From Spirosoma rigui (GTDB lineage: Bacteria; Bacteroidota; Bacteroidia; Cytophagales; Spirosomataceae), in the NCBI RefSeq assembly GCF_002067135.1, contig NZ_CP020105.1:4464001-4528000 (forward strand): DNA of 64,000 nt, written 5' to 3'. The notes under the pieces are model-generated. The model saw nothing but the letters and a program-made list of their open reading frames with translations, was not told the origin of the DNA and made no database searches. Positions 45,016 to 53,258 of the stretch are shown piece by piece. Made by a program: the position numbers and the translations under genes. Within the stretch, counting starts at the first letter, position 1; every line of letters starts with the position of its first letter.

Positions 45016-46239
45016 ATGAAAAGCATTTCGGCCCCTGTTAGCATGACCGGTTTTCCCGGCCTGCCCGCGTGGGGCGTCTGGTGGGCATGCGTGGGAATTG
45101 CCGTGCTGGGTTGTCTGGCCGGTTGCCGCCATCCGGCCAATCCTGCGCCGGCTTCACCTACCCCACCGGTTTCCACAACCGTTACGCCAACCGCAGCCGC
45201 TGCCGTCACGCTGCCCGTTGTGTATGTGGGTAGCTTCGACAATCATCTTTACGCCCTCGACACCATAACGGGTCGGCCACGCTGGACCTTCCGGGCCGAT
45301 ACGTCTCTTCAATCCAGCCCGACCGTAGCCTACGGCCTGCTTTATGTGGGCAGCAACGACTTCAACCTGTACGCCCTCGACGCGACCACCGGGGCGAAAC
45401 GCTGGGCCTTCAAAACAGGTGCCTATATCTTTTCGAGTCCGGTCGTAGCCAACGGAATCGTATACATCGGTAGTCAGGATGGCAACCTGTACGCCATCAA
45501 TGCCGGCACGGGGGATCTGATCTGGCGCTACGCGACCAAATTCGGGTTCTATTCCAGCCCCGCCGTTGCCAACGGGCTGATCTACATTGGGGGGCAGGAT
45601 GGTAATCTTCATGCCCTTGACGCGGCCACCGGCAACCTGCGCTGGCGATTCGGCACCAGCAGTTACACCGTATCGAGCCCCGTGGTTTCGGGCGGCACCG
45701 TATACATCGGTAGTCAGGATACCCGGCTCTATGCCGTCGACGCGGCCACCGGCAAACGGCGCTGGGCCTTTAAAACGGGGGCCGCCGTCGACTCCAGTCC
45801 GGTTGTAGCCAACGGGGTCGTCTATGTCGGCAGCACCGACGGCGCCCTGTATGCCCTCGATGCCGCTACGGGCAGCCAGCGCTGGTTAGTTCAGACAGAC
45901 GGGGTCGTGTATGCCAGTCCGGTGGTGGCCAACGGACTGGTGTACCTCGCCAGCCGTGACCACTGGCTCTATGCCCTCGATGCCGCTACGGGCAAACGGC
46001 GCTGGGCGTTCCGCACGAACTACGACATTTATTCGACGCCCGTCGTGACCGCCCGGACGATCTATGTCGGCAGCAACGACTTCAACGTCTATGCCCTCGA
46101 TGCCCTGACGGGAGCGCAGCGGTGGGCGTTCCCCACCAGGGGCATCGTTGTGTCCAGCCCCGTCCTGGCGCAGCCGAACGTAATGGCTGGTCAGTATCCC
46201 TCAATCAGCGGAGCCGGTCAACTCTCCCTAACACCATGA
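45016..46239 (+). CDS. PQQ-like eight-bladed beta-propeller lipoprotein
   Basis: 407 aa from the ATG at 45016 (MKSISAPVSMTG), with a hydrophobic signal ending VLGCLAGC; an ATG at 45043 is a possible alternative. The mature protein is eight repeats of exactly 40 residues, each of the form YVGS-D-LYALDA-TG-RWAF-SSPVVANG, the signature of PQQ-enzyme-like propellers; the DNA keeps a strict 120-bp period. No catalytic PQQ-enzyme residues were recognised, so it is more likely a binding scaffold. Its stop overlaps the start of the DUF4249 gene (ATGA), so the two are translationally coupled. Confidence 0.85.
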   Translation: MKSISAPVSMTGFPGLPAWGVWWACVGIAVLGCLAGCRHPANPAPASPTPPVSTTVTPTAAAAVTLPVVYVGSFDNHLYALDTITGRPRWTFRADTSLQSSPTVAYGLLYVGSNDFNLYALDATTGAKRWAFKTGAYIFSSPVVANGIVYIGSQDGNLYAINAGTGDLIWRYATKFGFYSSPAVANGLIYIGGQDGNLHALDAATGNLRWRFGTSSYTVSSPVVSGGTVYIGSQDTRLYAVDAATGKRRWAFKTGAAVDSSPVVANGVVYVGSTDGALYALDAATGSQRWLVQTDGVVYASPVVANGLVYLASRDHWLYALDAATGKRRWAFRTNYDIYSTPVVTARTIYVGSNDFNVYALDALTGAQRWAFPTRGIVVSSPVLAQPNVMAGQYPSISGAGQLSLTP

Positions 46240-47426
46240 GCCGATTCATACGCTATCTCCCCTTCTTCATCGGTCTGGGCCTGCTGCCCGTTCTGCACGC
46301 CTGTGTCGATCAGTACGACCCCGGTCTGACGGCCAATACCAACCTGCTGGTGGTGGAAGGGATCGTAACCGATCAGTCCAGCGTGCAGACCATCAGCCTG
46401 AGCCGGTCGCGGTCCAGCCGCGATAGTTTAACGAAAATCCCCATTCAGCGCGCTGCCGTCACCGTACTGGTCAACGGTTCGACCCCGGTGCGCCTGTCCG
46501 AAGTCGAACCCGGCATCTACCAGTTCCCTGCTGGCTTCAAGGGGCAGGTTGGTCAGTCGTACCAGCTTCGATTCCGAACCGAGCAGGGCGTGGCCTACGA
46601 ATCATCCGTTGAAACAATGGTACCGGTGCCCCCCGTCCTGCGCGCCTACGATACGTTCAATGAGCAGGGGATCAGGACCACCGCCGACAGCCGGCCGGTT
46701 CCGACCAATGATGTGTACGTGGATTTTCAGGACCCCGGCGCGCAAACCAATTTTTATTTGTGGCGCTGGCGACTATATGAGTCCCAGCGGTGGTGCGCCA
46801 CCTGCGAGCAGGGCCGCTACACCCTTACTGACCTGGGGCCGGTCGGGAGCGGACCGATCAACGTACTGGGCTGCGTCCGCGACACGACGCTGGGTATCTT
46901 CAACCTGTTCGATTACCCCTGCCGGGGGCTGTGCTGGGATATTTTTTACAGTACCGACGTCAACGTTTTCGCCGACCTGAACGCCGACGGCCGGTTGCAG
47001 GTGGGTCGTAAAGTGGCCAGCATTCCAATTTACCAGCGTGACCAGGCCCTGCTGGTCATTGAGCAACTCTCTCTGTCGCCCAATGCCTATCGGTACTACA
47101 AACTCTTTGCCGACCAGACTCAGAACACGGGCACCCTGGCCGACACTCCCCCGGCCCCTACCGTGGGTAACGTGCGGAACCTGGCTGATCCCAACGAGAA
47201 CGTAGTGGGTTACTTTTCGGCTGCTTCAGTTGCCGTACTGCCGTATAAGCTTACCCGCCAGAACGTCACAACCGGCTCCTACCAGGGACTCTTCTATGCC
47301 ATCAACCGGCGTTTGCCCAACGTTGAGTCACCCCGTAACGGGGGTAGTTCGGCGGGCGTCGGTGTCCCGTCGGCCATCTGCATTCCCAGCCGGACACGTA
47401 CCGACCTCTTGCCACCCGGCTGGTAA
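46236..47426 (+). CDS. DUF4249 outer-membrane-associated lipoprotein
   Basis: 396 aa starting at the ATG inside an ATGA overlap with the propeller gene (MSRFIRYLPFFIGLGLLPVL), lipobox-like cysteine in LHACVDQY. DUF4249 landmarks: NTNLLVVEGIVTDQSSVQTI, PVRLSEVEPGIYQFPAGFKG, QLRFRTEQGVAYESSVETM, a CxxC-rich segment RWCATCEQGRY, and the C-terminal ...PNENVVGYFSAASV. Members of this family are almost always next to a TonB receptor, as here; the role is probably accessory in uptake. TAATG overlap with the next gene. Confidence 0.88.
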   Translation: MSRFIRYLPFFIGLGLLPVLHACVDQYDPGLTANTNLLVVEGIVTDQSSVQTISLSRSRSSRDSLTKIPIQRAAVTVLVNGSTPVRLSEVEPGIYQFPAGFKGQVGQSYQLRFRTEQGVAYESSVETMVPVPPVLRAYDTFNEQGIRTTADSRPVPTNDVYVDFQDPGAQTNFYLWRWRLYESQRWCATCEQGRYTLTDLGPVGSGPINVLGCVRDTTLGIFNLFDYPCRGLCWDIFYSTDVNVFADLNADGRLQVGRKVASIPIYQRDQALLVIEQLSLSPNAYRYYKLFADQTQNTGTLADTPPAPTVGNVRNLADPNENVVGYFSAASVAVLPYKLTRQNVTTGSYQGLFYAINRRLPNVESPRNGGSSAGVGVPSAICIPSRTRTDLLPPGW

Positions 47427-49849
47427 TGCGCCCGCTACACGTCCACTTGCCTATGCGCCACTTGCTTCTGATATCCTCGTTACTCCTGCTGGCGTCCGTT
47501 GCCTGGGCGCAGGTCGTCGTTACGCTGACGGGTACCGTCCGCGATTCGGTCAGCCAACAGCCCCTGGCCGGTGCGTCGGTTGTAGTCGACTACCGGAAGT
47601 CGCTGAGCGGCACCACCACCGATGCCAGCGGCCACTACGCCATAAAATTACCCATCGGCAATCACACCGTGGTAATCCGCAGCGTTGGGTACGTTCCCTT
47701 TCGCCGGAACGTGGACCTGATCAATGACCAGACAACGGTCAACGCGCAACTGGTCATGGTTTCCAACCAGCTGGAAGAAGTGATCGTAACCAGCAAAGGG
47801 TTTGACCGGACAATACGACAGCCGCTGCTGGGGGTGAGCCAGATCAACGTGTCGACGCTGCAGCGACTTCCGGCCGCGCTGGGTGAGGTCGACCTGCTGC
47901 GGGGGTTGCAGATGATGCCGGGCGTCACGAGCGTGGGCGAAGCCGCCAACGGGGTCAACATCCGCGGGGGTACCACCGACCAGACGCTGATCCTGCTCGA
48001 CGATACGCCCATTTTCAACCCAACGCACATGTTCGGGTTATTTTCCGTTTTTCCGCCCGACGCCATGAACGGGGTCGACCTGTACAAAGGCAACGTACCC
48101 GCCCGCTACGGTGGCCGGGTAGCGTCGGTACTCGACGTAACACTGAAAAACCCCAGCCTCGACCAGTTTCGGCTGACGGGTGGCGTTAGTCTGGTATCGA
48201 ACCGGCTCATGGCTGACATCCCCGTAGTGAAGGGTAAGCTGGGTATACTGGTGGCGGGCCGGGGCGCCTTCAACGATTTTCTGCTTCCACTGGCATCGGC
48301 GCGGCTGGATAATATCCGCGCCAAATTCGGCGATGGAGTGTTCAAAGCCTTCTGGCGAATTAACGACCGGAACACCCTGACGGCCATGGGCTACGGCAGC
48401 TACGATTTTTTCCAGACCGAGCTGCTGGGTAACCTGCCCAACGTGAACGGTACGGCTACGCAGTATGATCACCGGACAACCAACGCCATGGCGCGCTGGC
48501 TGAGCGTTCTGACGCCCCGGCTGAATCTGCAAACGACGGTGGTCTACGCCCGCTACGTCCCCCGAATTCTGTCGCCCGAGCTGAACGTCGACAACAGAAT
48601 TGTGCTCCGGTCGGGGCTGTTGCAGCGCCAGGCCAAGTCGAATCTGAACTACCAGCTGGCTACCCATAAGCTGGAAGTGGGCATTGACGCGACCCACTAC
48701 CGCGTAGAACCGGGAACCCTGCTGCCCGGCACCAGCCAGAGCGTGAACTACGTGACTACTCCCGTCGAAAACGCCCTCGAAACCGCGCTCCTTGCCGATG
48801 ACGAGTTCGCCCTGGGGCCAAACCTGGCGATCTCGGCGGGGTTGCGCTACTCCCGGTTTCTGTCGCTGGGTCCGTCGCTGGTACGCCGGTATGCTCCCGG
48901 CGTACCCGTCGACGATTTCTCGGTCATCGACTCAACCCGCTATGGCCGGGGGGCGGTATCCAGCACCTACGGCGGGTTCGAGCCCCGGCTGGGTGTGCGG
49001 TATGCACTGGGGGCCAATGCCTCGATCAAGGCCGGCTACAACCTCATGCGGCAGTATTTGCAGGTGGTGACGAACACAACGACGCCCCTGCCTACGGCCC
49101 GCTGGAAAACAGCTGATGCGCACGTGCAGCCCCAGATCAGCCAGCTGGTGTCGGCGGGTTATTTTCAAAACATCAAACAAAATACGTACGAACTGTCCAT
49201 CGAAGCTTACTACCGGGCCACGCAGCACATCATCGATTACAAGCCGGGGGCCAACTTCCTGCTCCAGCCCTACCCCGAAACCCAGCTCCTGCAGGGCCGC
49301 TCGAAGGCCTACGGGGTGGAAACGATGCTAACCAAGAAGAAAGGTGAGCTGACCGGCTGGCTCAACTATACCTACGCCCGCACCGTCAATCAGGTCAACG
49401 AGGGGGCGGGTGTGCAGGAACGGATCAATGGTGGCAACTGGTATCCCGCTAACTACGACCGGCCACATAGTGTGAACGCATCGATCAGTATTGCTGCCGA
49501 CAAGCACAATACGTTCGGGTTCACGCTGGCCTACAGCACCGGCCGGCCCTACACGGCACCGCAGGGCTACGTGATCAGCCAGGGACAGCCGTTTCCTTAC
49601 TACAATGAGCGCAACCAGGCCCGCCTGCCCGACTACCACCGGCTCGATTTTTCCTGGAATATTTACAACCCCAGTATGCGCCCCCGGCACTGGCAGGGCA
49701 ACTGGGTATTTACGGTATATAATCTGTATGGTCGAAAAAACGCGTATTCCGTTTTCTTCCGAACCGAGAACGGCAGCACGCAGGCCTACAAACTCCAGCT
49801 ATTTGCGGCCCCAATTCTCTCGCTCACCTACAACTTCGTGCTGAAGTAA
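47426..49849 (+). CDS. TonB-dependent receptor with carboxypeptidase-like domain
   Basis: 807 aa from the ATG in the TAATG overlap (MRPLHVHLPMRHLLLISSL); a second Met at codon 10 starts the signal core. Signal peptide ends near VAWAQ. Carboxypeptidase-regulatory-like domain LTGTVRDSVSQQPLAGASVV, plug domain (LLRGLQMMPGVTSVGEAANG, NIRGGTTDQTLILLDDTPI, PARYGGRVASVLDVTL), then a barrel ending LSLTYNFVLK. Outer-membrane uptake or sensing of an unknown ligand, with DUF4249 and propeller partners encoded just upstream. Confidence 0.92.
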   Translation: MRPLHVHLPMRHLLLISSLLLLASVAWAQVVVTLTGTVRDSVSQQPLAGASVVVDYRKSLSGTTTDASGHYAIKLPIGNHTVVIRSVGYVPFRRNVDLINDQTTVNAQLVMVSNQLEEVIVTSKGFDRTIRQPLLGVSQINVSTLQRLPAALGEVDLLRGLQMMPGVTSVGEAANGVNIRGGTTDQTLILLDDTPIFNPTHMFGLFSVFPPDAMNGVDLYKGNVPARYGGRVASVLDVTLKNPSLDQFRLTGGVSLVSNRLMADIPVVKGKLGILVAGRGAFNDFLLPLASARLDNIRAKFGDGVFKAFWRINDRNTLTAMGYGSYDFFQTELLGNLPNVNGTATQYDHRTTNAMARWLSVLTPRLNLQTTVVYARYVPRILSPELNVDNRIVLRSGLLQRQAKSNLNYQLATHKLEVGIDATHYRVEPGTLLPGTSQSVNYVTTPVENALETALLADDEFALGPNLAISAGLRYSRFLSLGPSLVRRYAPGVPVDDFSVIDSTRYGRGAVSSTYGGFEPRLGVRYALGANASIKAGYNLMRQYLQVVTNTTTPLPTARWKTADAHVQPQISQLVSAGYFQNIKQNTYELSIEAYYRATQHIIDYKPGANFLLQPYPETQLLQGRSKAYGVETMLTKKKGELTGWLNYTYARTVNQVNEGAGVQERINGGNWYPANYDRPHSVNASISIAADKHNTFGFTLAYSTGRPYTAPQGYVISQGQPFPYYNERNQARLPDYHRLDFSWNIYNPSMRPRHWQGNWVFTVYNLYGRKNAYSVFFRTENGSTQAYKLQLFAAPILSLTYNFVLK

Positions 49850-49865
49850 GTTGCCCACCCGCAAA

Positions 49866-49991
49866 CAAAAAAATCCTGCCGGTGGTCAAATGCCCCGACA
49901 GGATTAGTTACTACCAAAACAACTATGAGAAAATAACCCGTATCAACTGACAATCTGCCATTGATCTGGCAGTTAGTTCGTAGGCAAGTTC
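49866..49991 (-). ncRNA. Candidate small RNA, about 125 nt, between two 3' gene ends
   Basis: On the minus strand an exact -7 element (TAAGTTTG, 49997-50004) is followed, about 130 bases later, by a full intrinsic terminator (49867-49905). Between them is a 5' hairpin CTGCCA-TTGATC-TGGCAG (plus strand order), an A/U-rich single-stranded stretch with CTCATAGTTGTTTTGG (RNA sense), then the terminator. No reading frame over 13 codons is convincing. Upstream lie phased CTTAGAA repeats like those before the 52-aa gene. Layout is that of a regulated trans-acting small RNA; function unknown, no expression data. Confidence 0.5.
49867..49905 (-). terminator. Intrinsic terminator of the candidate small RNA
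   Basis: Stem of 11 pairs with one mismatch (49872-49882 with 49895-49905; AATCCTGCCGG / CCGACAGGATT), 12-base loop, followed on the minus strand by seven T (GGATTTTTTTGTTTG). The plus strand has no T-run after the stem, so it acts on minus-strand transcripts. It could also serve the antiporter gene that ends at 50098. Confidence 0.75.
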
Positions 49992-49996
49992 ACGCG

Positions 49997-50041
49997 CAAA
50001 CTTAACAAGGGGCTTAAGATTAGCTTAGAATTAGCTTAGAA
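49997..50041 (-). promoter_or_regulatory. Phased CTTAGAA repeats plus -7 element (small RNA promoter)
   Basis: Plus strand: CTTAAGA at 50013, CTTAGAA at 50024 and CTTAGAA at 50035, exactly 11 bp apart, and a weaker CTTAACA at 50001. On the minus strand TAAGTTTG (49997-50004) exactly matches TAnnTTTG and begins 8 bases downstream of the repeats. Direct repeats at one helical turn are the usual site for OmpR-type regulators, and such a regulator is encoded 3 kb away. The same arrangement occurs at 51636-51697. Confidence 0.6.
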
Positions 50042-50097
50042 CGCACCCCACGGCCGTTTTCGGGCTTATGGGGCAGGCTTTTCGGGCCGTCGTTACG

Positions 50098-51366
50098 TCA
50101 GTGCTGATCGGGTTTTGACGTTGTCGTGGCAGGATACAAGCGTTTGATCAGTAACTCCATGGTTAGTCCCTGCCCCATTACCGAGCACAGCACAACGGCA
50201 TAGGTAACCGTTACGATCAGGTCTTTGTAAGGCACCGCGTTACTGATCGACAGTGCCAGCGCAATGGATATGCCTCCTCGCAAACCACCCCAGGTGAGCA
50301 TGACCGGGGCTCTGTTGTCGAGGTTGAGCCACTGGCGGGTTAGCCGGTAGGGAATAAGAATTGAGAGGTAACGAGCCGACAACACGATGATTACGGCCAG
50401 CACACAAAGCATCCAGTAGTCGGTCTTCAGCTCGATAATGAGCAGTTCGATACCGATCAACACAAATAACAGCGCATTCAGAATCACGTCGAGCAACTCC
50501 CAGAAACGCGCTACGTATTCCTCGGTAACGGCGCTCATGGCATACTGGCGGGCGGGTGAATTAACAAACAGGCCCGCCACCACCATAGCCAGCGGCCCCG
50601 ATACGTGCAGGTAGTGGGCCAGCGCATACCCCCCCATCACACCCGCCAGGGTAATGAGCACTTCGGTCTGGTAGTGATCTACCGACCGCATAAGCCGGTA
50701 CATACCGTAGCCGAGTACGATACCATACACAACGCCCCCAACGGCTTCCTGCAAAAACAACCCGGCAATTTCACCGGTCGTAATGCTCTCAGACCCATTC
50801 AGCACGATCTGGTAGATGGTAGCAAATACCACCACGCCCACGCCATCATTGAAAAGCGATTCACCCACGATGTTGAGCTTCACACTTTCGGGCAGTTTAA
50901 ACTTGGCCAGTATACCCAGAACCGCAATGGGGTCGGTGGGCGAAATCAGGGCGCCAAACAGCAGGCAGAGGGGGTAGTTGAGCGGATAACCAACCCAACC
51001 GGCTGCGTAATACAAGCCCGTAGCGACCAGAAACGTAGAGATCATGACGCCGACCAGCGCAAAGAGCATGATAGACCGTCGCTCGGCCAGCAGCTTTGCC
51101 GAGTCGGTATGGAACGCCCCCGCAAACAGCAGGAAACTCAGCATGACGTTGAACAGGATGTCGTAGAAGTCAATCTGCTGAACAGCCTGCTTAACGAGTA
51201 CGAACCAATCCGGCCGCACCGCATTGATGAGCAATATGGTCGTCGAGAACAGTACTGACACCATCATGATCCCGATGGCGTCGGGCAGCTTCAGAAAACG
51301 CGTGTTTATGTAGGCGAAAACTGCCGATACGACAATAAGAACGCTCAGTAGATCAAATAACTCCAT
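50098..51366 (-). CDS. Cation:proton antiporter, NhaP/CPA1 type
   Basis: 422 aa with about 12 helices. CPA1 landmarks: LFGALISPTDPIAVLGILAK (the TDP element), VGESLFNDGVGVVVFATIYQ (the ND ion-binding pair) and RAPVMLTWGGLRGGISIALA (conserved Arg/Gly-rich segment). It exchanges Na+ or K+ for protons at the inner membrane. No -7 element lies in the 106 bp before it, so it is probably transcribed with the 52-aa gene upstream from the promoter at 51636. Confidence 0.92.
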   Translation of the reverse strand: MELFDLLSVLIVVSAVFAYINTRFLKLPDAIGIMMVSVLFSTTILLINAVRPDWFVLVKQAVQQIDFYDILFNVMLSFLLFAGAFHTDSAKLLAERRSIMLFALVGVMISTFLVATGLYYAAGWVGYPLNYPLCLLFGALISPTDPIAVLGILAKFKLPESVKLNIVGESLFNDGVGVVVFATIYQIVLNGSESITTGEIAGLFLQEAVGGVVYGIVLGYGMYRLMRSVDHYQTEVLITLAGVMGGYALAHYLHVSGPLAMVVAGLFVNSPARQYAMSAVTEEYVARFWELLDVILNALLFVLIGIELLIIELKTDYWMLCVLAVIIVLSARYLSILIPYRLTRQWLNLDNRAPVMLTWGGLRGGISIALALSISNAVPYKDLIVTVTYAVVLCSVMGQGLTMELLIKRLYPATTTSKPDQH

Positions 51367-51472
51367 ATGTATTACGTAAACAGGGTGAGACAGAAGTGCG
51401 GAATTGGTGCAACCGGCCGGGCTACCGGGTACGATGGCGGCTTAACGGTAGTGTCACAGGCGTTACACTCAT

Positions 51473-51631
51473 TTACCGGATGAGGGCTGGTACGTCGGTC
51501 AGGAAGGCGATGAGCAGGGACAGCAAAAACAGGCCGATCATCAGGATCAGTAAATAATCGGGCTGGCGGGGTGGCTGTGGTTGCCTTAGTGGCTCCGACT
51601 CCTGCTCTGGTCTATTGAGTAAACGAAACAT
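51473..51631 (-). CDS. Small single-span membrane protein, 52 aa
   Basis: Short frame MFRLLNRPEQESEPLRQPQP... to stop, read between the antiporter and the kinase. Cytoplasmic N-terminal part rich in Pro, Gln and Arg (about 1-24), then one hydrophobic helix about 26-44 (YLLILMIGLFLLSLLIAFL) and a short tail TDVPALIR. Charge pattern (positive N-terminal side) fits an inside-out single span. The start lies 5 bases after an exact -7 element (TAGTTTTG, 51636-51643) and 22 bases after four phased CTTAGAA repeats, so it is well placed to be a regulated gene. Could modulate the antiporter or kinase (inference). No homologue recognised. Confidence 0.6.
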   Translation of the reverse strand: MFRLLNRPEQESEPLRQPQPPRQPDYLLILMIGLFLLSLLIAFLTDVPALIR

Positions 51632-51635
51632 GGTT

Positions 51636-51697
51636 CAAAACTATCGGCAGGTACTTAGACGCTCCTAAGAAGCAACTTAGAATTTACTTAGAAAGGC
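51636..51697 (-). promoter_or_regulatory. Four phased CTTAGAA repeats plus -7 element before the 52-aa gene
   Basis: Plus strand CTTAGAC (51654), CTAAGAA (51665), CTTAGAA (51676) and CTTAGAA (51687): four heptamers exactly 11 bp apart. On the minus strand TAGTTTTG (51636-51643) matches TAnnTTTG, 10 bases from the nearest repeat; the repeats take the place of a -33 element. The start codon at 51631 would be at or within a few bases of the transcription start, so the mRNA may be nearly leaderless. Likely activator site for the OmpR-type regulator encoded at 53259. Confidence 0.65.
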
Positions 51698-51757
51698 AAT
51701 GAATTTATCCGGATAGGCGGTAAGGCTCCCGAAAGCCCATGAGCTGACCCGTATTCC

Positions 51758-53137
51758 CTACGCGGCAGCAACCGGCTGGCGGGGTAGCTCCACCCGAAAC
51801 ACGTTGGACTCACCTTCGGCTGACCGTACCGTCAGCCGTCCCCGGTGCAGCCGCACGATCTGCTGCACCAGCGACAGGCCAACACCATACCCGCGGACGT
51901 CGGCGGTTTGCCGGGCGCGGTAAAACGGCTCGAAAATGTAAGGCAGGTCCGTGGCCGGAATAGCGGCCCCGTCATTCTCGACCCGAATATAAACAGTCTC
52001 TTTCCGGAACTCGACCGCTATCAGCGCCCGCCCATCCGTCGAAAACTTGCAGGCGTTTTCGGTCAGGTTTTTGAGGGCGGTCCGCAGCAGGGCCAGGTTA
52101 CCGGTAATGGTGAGCTGGTCAAAATCCTCGGGCAGTTCGCCCAGGTCTACCTGCACTTCATAGCGGGGATTGATGGCGCTCACCTCCTGGCGGACATCCC
52201 AGATGATTTCGTCAACCCGGATCGAGTCCCGCAGCATGACAGCGGCATCGGCCTCGTTCACCTGCGAGAGTTGCAGCAGTTCGCGCGTCAGCGCCGACAG
52301 ATCGTGGACATCTTCGAGTACCGACCGGATCGTTTGCTGGTACACTTCGGGCTCCCGGCGGTTGAGCAGGCTCACTTCCAGCTGCGAGTTGATCTGGGTC
52401 AGCGGGTTTTTAAGCTCGTGCGATACGTTGGCTACGAACATCCGCTGAAGCCGGAACGACTCTTCAATCCGGTCGAGGAGCCGGTTAATGGTAGCCGACA
52501 GGCGGCTCAACTCGTCGTTTTCGCCCCCTACGCGCAGTCGTTCATGCAGGGTTCCCGGAAAGATGGCGCTCAGCTGCTGCTCAATGCGCTGCATGGGTTC
52601 GAGGGCGTCACCGGCGTAGAGCCGCCCCGCGAAGGCCACAATACCTACGATAAGCAGGAAGAGGGCGCTAAAGGCCCATAACAGCGTTCGAAGGAACACG
52701 TCGCCATAGACATTCTCGGCGCTGGCCAGGACGATGTAATTACCCGAGGGAACCGAGTAGCGAATACCGGACACGTACAGATGCTGCCACCTAAAATCCC
52801 GACGGTCCCGCTTCCCGATGGCATCCAGCTCCCGGGGGGGCATACCCAGCACTGCGTCATTGGTGCTGAACACCGGCACGTTGTTGGCATCGTAGATCGT
52901 CACCTTCTGACTGGGCAGCTGGTCTTTCCGCAGGCGGCTAAGTTGCCGGATCAAGCTGGGCTCCACGCGCTGGCGCAGGTATAGCTCACCGTAGGTGTGC
53001 GCTTTCCGGTCGAGCCGGTGGTAAAAGTCCGACGATATATAGTACCAGCAGAAGCCGTACACACTCGCAAAGGTCAGGGCCAGAATTGCCGAGACCAGTC
53101 CCGTAAATCGGATCGTTAAACGCCTGCGAATGGTCAT
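51758..53137 (-). CDS. Sensor histidine kinase
   Basis: 459 aa. First helix about 10-33, periplasmic sensor about 34-148, second helix about 150-170, HAMP about 171-228, HisKA with H-box FVANVSHELKNPL (His about 240), and ATPase domain with N-box NLTENACKFS, G1 ENDGAAIP and G2 GYGVGLSL. G1 lacks the usual D-x-G-x-G (ENDGAAI), a common variation. Partner of the regulator 121 bp upstream; the gap is a purine-rich stretch on the plus strand with an 11-base imperfect palindrome (53181-53191 / 53240-53250). Signal unknown. Confidence 0.92.
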   Translation of the reverse strand: MTIRRRLTIRFTGLVSAILALTFASVYGFCWYYISSDFYHRLDRKAHTYGELYLRQRVEPSLIRQLSRLRKDQLPSQKVTIYDANNVPVFSTNDAVLGMPPRELDAIGKRDRRDFRWQHLYVSGIRYSVPSGNYIVLASAENVYGDVFLRTLLWAFSALFLLIVGIVAFAGRLYAGDALEPMQRIEQQLSAIFPGTLHERLRVGGENDELSRLSATINRLLDRIEESFRLQRMFVANVSHELKNPLTQINSQLEVSLLNRREPEVYQQTIRSVLEDVHDLSALTRELLQLSQVNEADAAVMLRDSIRVDEIIWDVRQEVSAINPRYEVQVDLGELPEDFDQLTITGNLALLRTALKNLTENACKFSTDGRALIAVEFRKETVYIRVENDGAAIPATDLPYIFEPFYRARQTADVRGYGVGLSLVQQIVRLHRGRLTVRSAEGESNVFRVELPRQPVAAA

Positions 53138-53258
53138 TTATGGGAGCAGCTAAAGAAAGACAGGGACGAGGGGAGAAAAAGGCAAAGGGAGACAAGCGGG
53201 AGAAAAGGGGGCTGATGACAGCAATTCCGGCACGCCATCCTCCCTTTCCCAAAAACCT

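Noticed and set aside
45240..46199. 120-bp periodic DNA repeats as a possible tandem-repeat or CRISPR-like array
   Set aside because: The repeats are in frame, diverged at third positions and encode propeller blades; no spacer/repeat structure exists.
53138..53258. Purine-rich stretch as a possible gene or regulatory RNA
   Set aside because: Low-complexity A/G tract with one weak palindrome; no frame, promoter or terminator supports a gene.
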